Shown here: one piece after another, positions 51,586 to 60,426 of the stretch
How positions within the stretch are numbered: position 1 is the stretch's first letter
How the letters are laid out: each line of letters opens with the position of its first letter
From: JACPDH01 sp041671505
Lineage (GTDB): Bacteria > Acidobacteriota > Thermoanaerobaculia > Gp7-AA8
Direction of reading: 5' to 3'
DNA: 64,000 nucleotides
NCBI GenBank assembly: GCA_041671505.1
Contig: JBAZBK010000012.1
Location: forward strand, 108,499 to 172,498
The notes under the pieces: model-generated
Databases searched by the model: none
Told to the model about the DNA's origin: nothing
What the model saw: the letters and a program-made list of their open reading frames with translations, nothing else
Translations under genes and position numbers: made by a program

Positions 51586-52785
51586 ATGACGATCGTCACG
51601 CTGTTGACCATCGCTGCATTCATAGGGCTCGCGCTGACTACGATCGAGGTCATCGCGGTCGCGATCATCAGGAGACCCAAACGCCCTTTCGCAGGACGCC
51701 CGCGGGAGCGGGCCTCGACCGGGAGCTCTTCCCCGCAGGGCGGTTTCACGCCGACAGTATCCATACTCAAACCGCTGTGCGGGCTCGATGACGAGCTCGA
51801 GTCGAACCTCGAGGCGTTCGCGAACATCGAAGGCGTTCGCTTCGAGCTGATCGCATCGGTCGCCGACCCGGCCGACCCTGCGGTTGCCGTCTTCGAGCGT
51901 GTCCGGTCCCGGAACCCGTTTTCTCCATTGCGGCTCGTGACCGGCGGCGCGAACGGACCGGAGCCGAAGAACCGAAAGGTCGAGCGACTGATCGTCGCAG
52001 CCCGCGAAGCACGCGGAGAGATTCTGTTCATCTCCGATTCCAACGTCAGAGTCGATCCCGGTGACATCGCGAACACCGTCGCTCACTTCGCTGACCCGCG
52101 GGTCGGATGCGTTTCGAACCTGTTTCGCGGAGAGGGCGCCCAATCGTTCGGCGCTCGGATCGAAGCGATGCACCTGCTGACGTTCGTCGCACCAGGTGCT
52201 GCGATTGCAGCGCTATTCGGCGTCCCCTGCGTCGTCGGCAAGTCGATGGCGCTGCGCCGTGAGACGCTCGACGCGATCGGCGGCTTCGAGCGCTTTATTC
52301 GGATCCTCGCCGAGGACCAGGCGATCGCAATTGCGGTCAGGCAGGCCGGGTGGAGCATCGCGCTCTCGCCTGTCGTCGTCAGGAATGTCGTCGTGTCGCG
52401 CAGCCTCCGCAAGGCGCTCGCCCGGCAGGTGCGCTGGAACCATCTGCGCTGGTCGTTCTCGCGGATCGAATACCTGTCCGAGCTGCTGGTGAATCCGTTT
52501 CCGCTCGCGTCGCTCGCCGCCATCGCTGCGGCCTTCGTTGCGCCGGAACTGGCCACGAAGGCGTTGACTCTCGCCCTGGCGACGGCGCTGATTCGCGTCG
52601 GTCAGGCTACGACGCTTGCCGAATTGCTCGACTCGGGACGCCGAAGCGACGCTCTCCTCGCACCGTTGCAGGATCTGCTTCAGTTCTGCGCGCATTTCGC
52701 GCCCCTGCTGTCGAACAAGGTCGAGTGGAGAGGCGCCCGCGTGCGCCTCGGACGCGGTACCGAGCTCATCAAGGTGCGCGCATAA
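51586..52785 (+). CDS. GT21-family glycosyltransferase (ceramide/diacylglycerol glucosyltransferase-like)
   Basis: 399 residues with AGGAGG ahead of the ATG. One N-terminal membrane segment (about 3-28) and two near the C-terminus (292-340). GT21 motifs are in order: KPLCGLDDELESNLEAF (62-78), KNRKVERL, D1/D2 in ISDSNVRVD (149-157), D3 in AEDQA (242-246) and RQVRW (280-284), the (Q/R)XXRW motif. Relatives add glucose to ceramide, hopanoid precursors (HpnI) or, in some rhizobia, diacylglycerol. No hopanoid or ceramide genes lie nearby; the neighbouring OlsF-like gene and pho genes favour a phosphorus-free glycolipid. Confidence 0.88.
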   Translation: MTIVTLLTIAAFIGLALTTIEVIAVAIIRRPKRPFAGRPRERASTGSSSPQGGFTPTVSILKPLCGLDDELESNLEAFANIEGVRFELIASVADPADPAVAVFERVRSRNPFSPLRLVTGGANGPEPKNRKVERLIVAAREARGEILFISDSNVRVDPGDIANTVAHFADPRVGCVSNLFRGEGAQSFGARIEAMHLLTFVAPGAAIAALFGVPCVVGKSMALRRETLDAIGGFERFIRILAEDQAIAIAVRQAGWSIALSPVVVRNVVVSRSLRKALARQVRWNHLRWSFSRIEYLSELLVNPFPLASLAAIAAAFVAPELATKALTLALATALIRVGQATTLAELLDSGRRSDALLAPLQDLLQFCAHFAPLLSNKVEWRGARVRLGRGTELIKVRA

Positions 52786-52900
52786 GCTCCGCGCGTGGCG
52801 CGTGAATCGTCCACGGCTCGTGGCCGAGTTGACGGCCGCTTGCCTGCCGCGCGACGAAAGCGCCAAACCGCTTCGCGACAATGGACCATGAGGTGAACCG

Positions 52901-54673
52901 ATGCTCCAGACGGAAGAGAAGCAACCCCGCAGCATCGTCGAACATGAATTCCCGGGCTTCGGGAACCTGCTTCGCAAGACGCTCGGCCTCGACGCCGTCA
53001 GCCAGCTGCATGGCGCGCTTTCGATCTCTCCCGCTGATCGATCGCCATTCGATGCGGTCGCGCGCCTTCTCGACCTTCGCGCCTCCGTGAGCGCCGCCGA
53101 CCTGAAACGAATCCCCGAGAAGGGACCGCTCGTCGTGGTGGCGAATCATCCGTTCGGCGGAGCTGAAGGCATTCTCCTGGCTTCGGTTCTCCGGAGGGTC
53201 AGGAGTGATATCAAAGTACTCGCCAACTCCCTTCTCGAATCGATCCCGGAGCTGGTCAGTGAGATGATCTTCGTTGACCCGTTCGACCCCGCCTCACCGC
53301 GCAACGTGTCGGGACTTCGACGCGCGCTCCACCATCTGCAGGATGGCGGCACTCTGGTCGCGTTCCCCGCCGGCACGGTCTCGCATCTCCAGCCGAAGCG
53401 ACTCGGCATCGTCGACCCCGATTGGAATCCGACGATTGCCCGCATGGCTCGTCGGGCAGGCGCCGCGGTTCTCCCCGTCTTCATCCCCGGGCGGAATGGA
53501 CTCGCGTTTCAGGGAGCAGGGCTGCTCCACCCCGCGATTCGAACCGCGATGCTCCCGCGAGAGCTTTTGAAACGACGTGGCAGCGGGATCGAGTTTCGAA
53601 TCGGACGTCCCGTGAGCGCGCAGACGCTTCGGCGATGCGGGAGCGATGGCGACGCGACCCGGCTCCTCCGGTTTCGCTCCTATGCGATGCGCCACCGCTC
53701 GTCGCCCGCCGCCGCGTCCAAAACGAAACGCCCGCGGCTTCACTCGCTTTGCCCTGCGGTCGATCCTGATCGTCTTGCCGCGGAAGTCGAGGCGCTCGGC
53801 CCGGAGGCGAGCCTCGCCTCACAGGGCGAACTCTCCGCCCTGATCGCCGATGCAGCGTCGATACCGTGTGCGCTGACCGAGATTGGACGACTTCGAGAGG
53901 CGACGTTCCGCGCCATCGGAGAAGGAACCGGATGGTCCGTCGACCTCGACGCGTTCGACGCGACCTATCAGCACCTCTTCTTGTGGAACCGAGCGACGAA
54001 GGAGATCGCCGGAGCCTACAGGGTGCGTCGCGTCGACGCAGCGACGAGGCCGGAGTCGGTCTACACGTCGACTCTCTTCCGCTTCGCGCGGGGCTTCTTC
54101 CCCGCAATCGGCGACGGACTCGAGCTCGGCCGATCGTTCGTTCGAGCCGAATACCAGCGCAGCTTTGCCCCGCTCTTGCTGCTCTGGAAGGGAATCGGCG
54201 CACTCATCGCGATCGACCCCGACTGCCACACGCTGTTCGGTCCTGTGAGCATCAGCGCCGAATACTCTGCCGCGTCGCGGGCGCTGATGGCCCGCTGGCT
54301 CATCGCGACGACGCGCGAGGAGCGACTCGGACGACTCGCGCAGCCGCGACACCCGTTCTGGCTGCTTCCGGACTTCGAGGCCACAGCTCGCATCCTCGCC
54401 GACGTTGACGAGCTCTCCGATCTGGTCGCCTCTCTCGAGCTCGATGGCAAAGGCGTTCCGGTGCTTCTCCGTCAGTATCTGCGCCTCGGAGGGCGCATCG
54501 CGGCACTCAACGTCGACCCGGAGTTCAGCTCGGTCGTCGACGGACTGGTCGTGGTCGACCTGAGGCGTACGGACGACCGGGCGCTGGCGAAATACCTCGG
54601 TGCGGAGGGGGCGTCGCGCTTCCGTGCGCACCACGCCAACCTTCGAAGCGCTGCTACCGAAGCAGCGTCGTAA
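52901..54673 (+). CDS. olsF: Fused OlsF-like bifunctional acyltransferase (ornithine-lipid synthesis)
   Basis: 590 residues combining two acyltransferases. The N-terminal PlsC/OlsA-like domain (about 1-280) has motif I NHPFGGAEG (82-90) and FPAGT (155-159), followed by PVFIPGRNG. The C-terminal GNAT-like OlsB domain (about 330-560) has RLREATFRAIGEGTGW, DAFDATYQHLFLWN and GAYRVRR. Known OlsF proteins join the same two activities and make ornithine (or other aminoacyl) lipids, which replace phospholipids when phosphate is scarce. Its end overlaps the convergent pit gene by 20 bases. The amino acid headgroup cannot be told from sequence. Confidence 0.82.
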   Translation: MLQTEEKQPRSIVEHEFPGFGNLLRKTLGLDAVSQLHGALSISPADRSPFDAVARLLDLRASVSAADLKRIPEKGPLVVVANHPFGGAEGILLASVLRRVRSDIKVLANSLLESIPELVSEMIFVDPFDPASPRNVSGLRRALHHLQDGGTLVAFPAGTVSHLQPKRLGIVDPDWNPTIARMARRAGAAVLPVFIPGRNGLAFQGAGLLHPAIRTAMLPRELLKRRGSGIEFRIGRPVSAQTLRRCGSDGDATRLLRFRSYAMRHRSSPAAASKTKRPRLHSLCPAVDPDRLAAEVEALGPEASLASQGELSALIADAASIPCALTEIGRLREATFRAIGEGTGWSVDLDAFDATYQHLFLWNRATKEIAGAYRVRRVDAATRPESVYTSTLFRFARGFFPAIGDGLELGRSFVRAEYQRSFAPLLLLWKGIGALIAIDPDCHTLFGPVSISAEYSAASRALMARWLIATTREERLGRLAQPRHPFWLLPDFEATARILADVDELSDLVASLELDGKGVPVLLRQYLRLGGRIAALNVDPEFSSVVDGLVVVDLRRTDDRALAKYLGAEGASRFRAHHANLRSAATEAAS

Positions 54674-55652
54674 TCCAGTAGACACCCGCGCCGATGAGCG
54701 CCGCACAGGGAATCGTAAGCACCCAGGCCCAGACGATCTCGCCGGCGATACCCCATCGGACCGCCGAGAGGCGACGGATCGCGCCGACACCGACGATCGA
54801 CCCGGTGATCGCGTGCGTGGTCGACACGGGAATGCCGAACGCCGTCGCGATCGAGATTGCGCACGCGGCCCCGGTTTCCGCCGCAAAGCCGCCGGCAGGC
54901 TGAAGCTTCGTGATCCGCGAGCCCATCGTGTGCACGATGCGCCAGCCTCCGGCAAGCGTGCCGAGAGCGATGGCCGCGTGCGCCGCGAGCACGACCCAGA
55001 CCGGAACCTCGAACGTCCTGATGTAGCCCGCCGTAAGCAGAACACCGGTGATGATGCCCATCGTCTTCTGCGCGTCGTTCGCGCCATGGTTCACACTGAA
55101 GAGAGCGGCGGACACGAGTTGGAGTCTTCGAAACCAATTGTCGACCCGACGGGGCGTCGCTCGACGGCACAACCAGAAGATCGCAATCATGAGCCCGAGC
55201 CCGAGCCCGAGGCCGATCAAGGGCGACACGACGATGAAAATCAGCGTCTTGGTCCAACCCTCGGCGACGATCGCGCCGAAACCGGCCTTCGCAACCGCCG
55301 CGCCTGCGTAGCCTCCGATCAGCGCATGGGACGAGCTCGTCGGGAGCGCGAGATACCAGGTGACGAGGTCCCAGGCAATTGCTCCGACGAGCCCTCCGAA
55401 GATGACGGCGTAGTCGACGACGGTCGGATCGATCATCCCTCTGCCGATCGTCTTCGCTACTGCGGTTCCGAAGAGGAGAACGGCGAACGCGGCAATGAAA
55501 TTGAAACATGCGGCCCAGATCACCGCTTGGGTGGGAGAGAGAACGCGTGTGGAAACCACGGTCGCGACCGAGTTCGCGGTGTCGTGAAAGCCGTTAATGT
55601 AGCTGAACGTCAGCGCAGTGGCGATGAGGCCGACGACGATGAGGAGCTCCAT
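54654..55652 (-). CDS. pit: PiT-family inorganic phosphate transporter
   Basis: 332 residues. Two homologous PiT halves: SYINGFHDTANSVATVVSTR (17-36) and NHGANDAQKTMGI, with ALPTSSSHALIGG and IPVSTTHAITGSIVG. About ten membrane segments. It imports metal-phosphate with protons or Na+. It lies eight bases after the DUF47 gene in a phoU-phoB-phoR-DUF47-pit operon. The 3' end overlaps olsF on the other strand. Confidence 0.95.
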   Translation of the reverse strand: MELLIVVGLIATALTFSYINGFHDTANSVATVVSTRVLSPTQAVIWAACFNFIAAFAVLLFGTAVAKTIGRGMIDPTVVDYAVIFGGLVGAIAWDLVTWYLALPTSSSHALIGGYAGAAVAKAGFGAIVAEGWTKTLIFIVVSPLIGLGLGLGLMIAIFWLCRRATPRRVDNWFRRLQLVSAALFSVNHGANDAQKTMGIITGVLLTAGYIRTFEVPVWVVLAAHAAIALGTLAGGWRIVHTMGSRITKLQPAGGFAAETGAACAISIATAFGIPVSTTHAITGSIVGVGAIRRLSAVRWGIAGEIVWAWVLTIPCAALIGAGVYWITTLLR

Positions 55653-55659
55653 CGCGTCC

Positions 55660-56280
55660 CTACCTGTTCTTTACGACGATCGACTGGAGAAGGTCGGCGA
55701 CATCTTCGGCGCGATCGGTCGCGCTCTCGAGATACCCGAGAATGTCCTTCCACTTGATCAGCAGGATCGGGTCCTTCTCCTCGACGAAGAGCGCACCGAG
55801 CAGGTGCCGGTGAAGCTCGTCCGCCTCGTGCTCGAGCCGGTTGATCTCAATCGCGTGTTCGAGCACTCCCGCGTTCTTCTCGAGCCTGCCGAGCGACTCG
55901 CGAATCTCCCTGGTCTGCGCCGTGAGGTGGGAGACCAGATCGCGCACGCCGGGGCGTACCACGGAGACCCGGTAGAGCATGAAGAGGTTGGAGGCGTCTT
56001 CGATCGCGTCCATCACGTCGTCGAGCGCGCCCGCGAGCGCATGGATGTCCTCACGGTCCATCGGCGTGACGAACGTACGGTTGAGCCGCTGCGAGATCTC
56101 GTGCGTCCAGAAGTCGCACTTGCCTTCGAGCTCGCGGATCCGCTCCGCCAATTCGTAGACGGGCGGTTCGGAGGAGACGAGCGCCTCCAGCGCTTTACCC
56201 GCCTCGACGAGCAGGTCGGCCATCTGAAGAAAGTCGTCGTAGAACCTCTCTTCTCTCGGTATCAGCCTGAAGCCGGCCAT
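55660..56280 (-). CDS. DUF47 PhoU-like Pit accessory protein
   Basis: 206 residues with a strong ribosome site (GAGGAGGGTG). PhoU-like helical bundle: REERFYDDFLQMADLLVEAG, GKCDFWTHEISQRLNRTFVTPMDREDI (shown in part) and LADLL..IVVKNR. The Asp/Glu-rich helices can hold metal clusters. DUF47 proteins regularly pair with pit and are thought to regulate or support it. Confidence 0.92.
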   Translation of the reverse strand: MAGFRLIPREERFYDDFLQMADLLVEAGKALEALVSSEPPVYELAERIRELEGKCDFWTHEISQRLNRTFVTPMDREDIHALAGALDDVMDAIEDASNLFMLYRVSVVRPGVRDLVSHLTAQTREIRESLGRLEKNAGVLEHAIEINRLEHEADELHRHLLGALFVEEKDPILLIKWKDILGYLESATDRAEDVADLLQSIVVKNR

Positions 56281-56330
56281 TCACCCTCCTCGCGGCGCGC
56301 GGATTCTACCAAACCGCGTTCGTCTCCCGC

Positions 56331-57716
56331 TCACGCGGCGCGGTCGAGCGGGAACCGCACTTCAAAGGTGGATCCCTCGCCGAGACGGCTTTTCGCGCTG
56401 ATCGATCCGCGGTGGAGTTGGACGAGATGCTTCGTGATCGCCAGCCCGAGTCCGGAGCCGCTCACCTGCGACCGGCTTCGATCGACGCGGTAGAACCGGT
56501 TGAAGATACGCTCCAGATCGCGCTCCGGAATTCCGGGGCCGTGATCGGTGACACGCACGACCGCTTCGTCGGCGGCACGCTCCACCTCGACCCTCACCGC
56601 GTGGGACCCGTCGCCGTACTTCAGCGCGTTGTCGATGAGGTTTGCGAAGATCTGCTCGACGCGCACGCGGTCGGCGACGACTTCGACGCAGGTTCCCTCC
56701 ACGTCGACTCCCGGCGCGGTCTTGGCGCCGAACTCCTGAGCTACGTGGACGAGCACTTCGTGCAGATCGAGGCGCTCGGGGCGAAGTACGAGGTCGCCCG
56801 CCTCGATCGCGTTGAGCTCCGAGAGGTCGCGCACCAGGCGCTCGAGCCTGTCGAGCTGCCGCGTGACGATGGCGCGAAGCTGCGCTTCGTCGACCCGCGA
56901 GAGTCCGCCGACCTCGAACGTCTCGATCGCCGAGCGAAGTCCCGCCATCGGCGTCCGGACCTCGTGCGAGAAGTCGGAGATGAAATCGCGCCGGATGCTT
57001 TCGAGCCTCTCGATGAGCGTGACGTCGATGAACAGCGCGACCGCGGCCGCATTCGAGAACTTCTGGACCGGGAAGACGCGGACCTCGATCGATCGGGTGC
57101 GGCCTCCCACCTCGACCGCCTCACGGTACGACGTCGCAGTTCCCTCGAGCGCTCGGTCGAACGCCGACGCGAGGTGTGCGCTTCGAATGACCTCGAGAAA
57201 CGGCTTTCCCAGGAGCGACGTGCGGATGTCGACGAGCTCCGCGAGTCGCTTGTTGAACAGTACGATCTTCCGGTCGCGCCCGATGGCGAGCAGGCCTTCG
57301 CCGATCGAGTCGAGGATCTCGGAGGTGAGCGCACGGCTCTGGTCGAACCGCTCGTGAAGCTGTCGCGACTGGCGTCGCCACTCTTCCAGGATCCGCGCAA
57401 GATCGGCAAGCTCGGGAAACAGCCCTTCCTCGAGCGACGCGGTCGCCACGTCGCTCCCGACGAGCGCGCGGGTCCGCTCCGCCAGCTGATCGATCTGCCG
57501 CACGCGGTTTTGCCAGAACATGAAGAATCCGGCGAATGGCAGGGTGAAAAGCAGGAGCACGACGAAGATCGCCGCCACCACCAGCCGGTGCGGATCGAGC
57601 GCGGTCTCCTGGCGGAGAAAGAGCGCAACGCCAATCGTGAAAATGAGGGAGAGCAGCCCGACGAACGAGAGAAACTTCAGCAGGAAGGCCGCCGAGCGCA
57701 TGTCGCCGCGCCTCAC
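56331..57716 (-). CDS. phoR: PhoR-type sensor histidine kinase
   Basis: 461 residues from a GTG at 57716 overlapping the phoB stop (GTGA); ATG 57701 is the alternative. Two N-terminal membrane segments (about 9-33, 46-69), a HAMP-like linker, a PAS domain (about 130-235, ILDSIGEGLLAIGRDRKIVLFN), HisKA with His251 in FSHEVRTPMAGL, and HATPase with LIDNALKYGDG, DHGPGIPE and GSGLGLAI. Short periplasmic loop, as in PhoR, which senses through the Pst/PhoU complex rather than by itself. Together with phoB and phoU this is a Pho regulator. Confidence 0.92.
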   Translation of the reverse strand: MRRGDMRSAAFLLKFLSFVGLLSLIFTIGVALFLRQETALDPHRLVVAAIFVVLLLFTLPFAGFFMFWQNRVRQIDQLAERTRALVGSDVATASLEEGLFPELADLARILEEWRRQSRQLHERFDQSRALTSEILDSIGEGLLAIGRDRKIVLFNKRLAELVDIRTSLLGKPFLEVIRSAHLASAFDRALEGTATSYREAVEVGGRTRSIEVRVFPVQKFSNAAAVALFIDVTLIERLESIRRDFISDFSHEVRTPMAGLRSAIETFEVGGLSRVDEAQLRAIVTRQLDRLERLVRDLSELNAIEAGDLVLRPERLDLHEVLVHVAQEFGAKTAPGVDVEGTCVEVVADRVRVEQIFANLIDNALKYGDGSHAVRVEVERAADEAVVRVTDHGPGIPERDLERIFNRFYRVDRSRSQVSGSGLGLAITKHLVQLHRGSISAKSRLGEGSTFEVRFPLDRAA

Positions 57717-58408
57717 GCCGTGGCGCCGACGCGAACCACCGGCTCGAAACGGTAGCCGGTCCCGATCACGGTCGTGATCCGGTCCTTGCCGATCTTCTTT
57801 CGCAGGTTCCTGATGTGCGCATCGACCGTCCTGGTCTCCACGTCCTCCGACATCTGCCAGACCTCAGAGAGGATCCTCTCGCGCGAGACGACGGCGGGCC
57901 GGCTCCGAATGAGCATCCAGAGGAGCTCGAACTCTTTCTTCGCCAGGCGGACTTCCTCTCCGAGGACGAAGACGCGGAACGTCTTTCCGTCGACCGAGAG
58001 CTCGCCGTCGTCGTAGGTCGAGCTCGCGTCCTCGTAACCGCGGCTCCGGCGCAACACCGCCTGAATCCGCGCGACGAGCTCGCGCACGCTGAACGGCTTG
58101 GTCAGGTAGTCATCGGCGCCAAGCTCGAGTCCGGTCACGCGGTCGCGCTCGGAGGTGCGTGCCGTCAACATGAGAATCGGCAGGCTCCGCGTTGCCGGCT
58201 CACGCCGGAGCTCGCGACAGATCGTGAACCCGTCGAGGTCGGGAAGATTGAGATCGAGGATGAGAAAATCGAACGCCGCGCGCTGGACCTCGAGAAGGCC
58301 CTCCTGCCCGTTGGCGAAATGCTCGACCTTGTGCCCCTCGCGCTCGAGGTTGAGTTTGATGGTGAACGCGAGATCCGCGTCATCCTCGATCAGTGCGATT
58401 CTGCTCAT
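57713..58408 (-). CDS. phoB: PhoB-type response regulator
   Basis: 231 residues from ATG 58408; the open frame to 58498 runs back into phoU and is not used. Receiver: acidic EDDADL (8-13), phospho-acceptor Asp52 in LILDLNLPD, Thr in LTARTSE and Lys in YLTKPFS. OmpR-type winged helix: RLAKKEFELLWMLIRSRPAVVSRERIL (shown in part), TVDAHIRNLRKKIG and TVIGTGYRFE. It controls the phosphate-starvation regulon. A Pho box could not be picked out by eye in front of the nearby genes. Confidence 0.92.
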   Translation of the reverse strand: MSRIALIEDDADLAFTIKLNLEREGHKVEHFANGQEGLLEVQRAAFDFLILDLNLPDLDGFTICRELRREPATRSLPILMLTARTSERDRVTGLELGADDYLTKPFSVRELVARIQAVLRRSRGYEDASSTYDDGELSVDGKTFRVFVLGEEVRLAKKEFELLWMLIRSRPAVVSRERILSEVWQMSEDVETRTVDAHIRNLRKKIGKDRITTVIGTGYRFEPVVRVGATA

Positions 58409-58440
58409 CACATCCAGCTTCCGATTCCCGCCCGCGTCCG

Positions 58441-59094
58441 TCAGACTCCCGCGTGCTTGACTACGTTTCCTTCCACGAGCCAGACGACCAGCTCGCAAAT
58501 GTTGGTCGCGCCGTCCGCGATTCGCTCGAAGTACTTCGCGACGAAGGTGCCCCGGATCGAGCGCGAGATGATCCTCGGGTCCTCGAGCATGAACGTCAGG
58601 TGCTCCCGGAACGACTGTTCCATCAGCCGGTCGACGACGTCGTCGCGCTCGATCACCTCGCGCGCCAACACACTATCGCCCTGGGACAGCGCCTCGAGCG
58701 CGTCGCGCAGCATCCCCTGCGCCTCGCGTGCGAGCGGCTCGACATCCGGCTTCTTCAACGCGGGCTCGGTTCCGAGCTCGACCACACGTTCGCAGACATC
58801 CTCGGCGAGATCGGCGATTCGCTCGATCTCGGGTGCGGCTTTCATGATCGTCAGGATGACGCGAAGGTCGCTGGCCGCGGGCTGCATCCGGGCGATCAAC
58901 TCGAGCGCGTGATGATCCACGTCGAGCTCCAGCCTGTCGACGGTGTCGTCACGGGAGATCACTTTCTCTGCGAGCGCGACATCGTGCTCCTCGAACGCGC
59001 GGATCGCGTTCGCGACGGCCGCCTCCGCCTCTGCTCCCATCCTGAGAAGAAGCTCCATGAGCTGGCCGATGTCGTCGTCAAAGTGTCTGTGCAT
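58441..59094 (-). CDS. phoU: Phosphate signalling protein PhoU
   Basis: 217 residues. Two three-helix PhoU repeats with the metal-binding pattern E-x3-D-x3 in IERIADLAEDVCE (about 90-102) and FERIADGATNICE near the C-terminus. It acts in the cytosol as the negative regulator between the phosphate transporter and PhoR. First gene of the operon. pstSCAB are not in the window, so the partner transporter may be Pit or encoded elsewhere. Confidence 0.94.
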   Translation of the reverse strand: MHRHFDDDIGQLMELLLRMGAEAEAAVANAIRAFEEHDVALAEKVISRDDTVDRLELDVDHHALELIARMQPAASDLRVILTIMKAAPEIERIADLAEDVCERVVELGTEPALKKPDVEPLAREAQGMLRDALEALSQGDSVLAREVIERDDVVDRLMEQSFREHLTFMLEDPRIISRSIRGTFVAKYFERIADGATNICELVVWLVEGNVVKHAGV

Positions 59095-59374
59095 TGCGAT
59101 GGATTGCCCCCTCGGTTCCGTTGTGCCTCTAAGTATGCGGCAGACCTCCGCAATTTCGGACAGCCGACGGAATCGCTGAGTGACAGGCGCGAATCTACCG
59201 GCCGCGGTGAAGAATCCGCGGAACTCCCGGTAAATTCGGAGTAAAGACAGCTCGCGGCATCGCCGCCCATCCGTTTTCTTCCCGTCCAGCTTGCCACTAC
59301 CCCTCGACGTGCGTCTCCAGAGGCGGTGAGGTACCGAAGAGGCGCCGTGCTCGCTCGCCTCGAAACGATCCCGT
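59095..59374. other. Gene-free stretch upstream of phoU
   Basis: 280 bases with no credible reading frame. It must hold the phoU promoter on the minus strand. CTGTCACTC near 59180 (minus strand) is a half match to a Pho-box unit, but no second unit is in phase. No heptad arrays here. Confidence 0.4.
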
Positions 59375-59812
59375 CTATCGAGCGGTCAGCGGTTCGATCC
59401 AGGGCTGGGCGGCTTCGAGCGTCACGACCACCGTCTCGTCTCCGACGCGTGTGTTGCCGAGGCGGAGCGTTCCGACGACCGTGGGACGCACGGGTACCGG
59501 ACCGACATCGACCGCGTCATTCCAGATGACGGCGACGGCGTCGAACGGGAGATCCCGTTCCTGCACGTCGTGCGGATCGTCGTGCTGGAAGCGCGTGAGG
59601 AGGATCCCTCCGTCAATCGCGGGGAGCGACACCGCGTACCCACGAAGGATGACGCGTTTCCCCTCGAGCTTTCGGAGCTCCTCGGAATAGGTCACGCCGG
59701 TGGCGCTCTGTCTGGGAAAGAAGCCGGGCCAGTCGATCCGCGGCGAAGCCGGCGCTGCCGATAGCGGGATCGAGAGAGCCAGCGAAAGGATGGCGAGCGA
59801 GATTCGTGACAT
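59375..59812 (-). CDS. Secreted hypothetical protein with OB/DUF3299-like block
   Basis: 145 residues from ATG 59812, which starts a clear signal peptide (MSRISLAILSLALSIPLSAA); an ATG six codons earlier is also in frame. The mature part has TYSEELRKLEGKRVILRGYA followed by a beta-rich region (GGILLTRFQHDDPHD). The LxGKxVxLxGY pattern is like DUF3299 periplasmic proteins, but the resemblance is short. Function unknown. Lies downstream of the phosphatase remnant on the same strand. Confidence 0.6.
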   Translation of the reverse strand: MSRISLAILSLALSIPLSAAPASPRIDWPGFFPRQSATGVTYSEELRKLEGKRVILRGYAVSLPAIDGGILLTRFQHDDPHDVQERDLPFDAVAVIWNDAVDVGPVPVRPTVVGTLRLGNTRVGDETVVVTLEAAQPWIEPLTAR

Positions 59813-59824
59813 ACGGACTCCAAT

Positions 59825-59860
59825 GCGCATGGCTCCGGGAGTGCGCCCGGAGCCATGCGC
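59825..59860 (-). terminator. Perfect 15-bp hairpin after the phosphatase remnant
   Basis: GCGCATGGCTCCGGG, loop AGTGCG, CCCGGAGCCATGCGC. No T-run on either strand. It lies 15 bases past the stop of the alkaline phosphatase remnant, so it was probably its terminator or RNA-stabilising hairpin. Confidence 0.55.
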
Positions 59861-59874
59861 CGATGGTTTCAGAA

Positions 59875-60190
59875 TCAGAATTGAGAGGGAACCGGGTACT
59901 GGCCGAGCATCGAGTTGACGATGTAGAAGAACGCCTCAGTGTTGTCGGAGACCCTAGCGAACTGCGAGGCGCCCAGCCCGAAGGCCGAGATCGGGATATC
60001 GGTCATCGTATGGACGGCCGAGCTCTGTCCCTCACCCTTGTCGCCGTTCTCGATGGCACCGGTGATCAGGAAACCTCCGGTTACGGATTTGTCGGGATCG
60101 TCCGCGTTCGCAACGACGATCCCTCTCACTCGCGTGCTGGGAGACTTCGGTTTCGCATTGGACTGCCAGTCTTCGTAGCGCGCCGACGCC
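59875..60190 (-). pseudogene. C-terminal remnant of an alkaline phosphatase gene
   Basis: About the last 105 codons are recognisable. The end SSAVHTMTDIPISAFGLGA, then FARVSDNTEAFFYIVN, is the alkaline phosphatase C-terminus, where the His of HTMTD is a zinc ligand and DNTEAF is the final helix. Upstream, VVANADDPDKSVTGGFLI fits a family loop, but the catalytic DSA/T site and the TADH block are absent and the frame dissolves by about 60200. It is therefore a broken gene, next to the pho operon it would have belonged to. Confidence 0.65.
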
Positions 60191-60426
60191 TCTTGCGACC
60201 GAGGTGATCGCCACGGCGACCTGGCTCGCGGCCGTTGGCGCGGCGTTCGCCCTCGGGATACCGGCACTGGTGACACTCCCTTTCGGGCTCGCCGCCTGCG
60301 CAGGGGCGCGCCGCGGCGATCGTGGGTGTGCCCGAGAGTATCGACGCGGTCGTCCCGATGCCGACGGCGAGAGTCATGCAGCGCATCATGGATGCTCTGG
60401 CTCGGTGAAGTACATCAGGCACCGCC
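60191..60426. other. Disrupted sequence between two gene remnants
   Basis: Only short frames. On the minus strand at about 60315-60392 there is a signal-peptide-like stretch (MTLAVGIGTTASILSGTPTI), perhaps the original N-terminus of the phosphatase brought close to its C-terminus by an internal deletion. That is a guess. Confidence 0.35.

Noticed and set aside
50694..52900. Pho boxes upstream of the PHP, GT21 and OlsF-like genes
   Set aside because: I searched by eye for paired CTGTCAT-like units 11 bases apart and found none; the regulatory link stays an inference from gene content.
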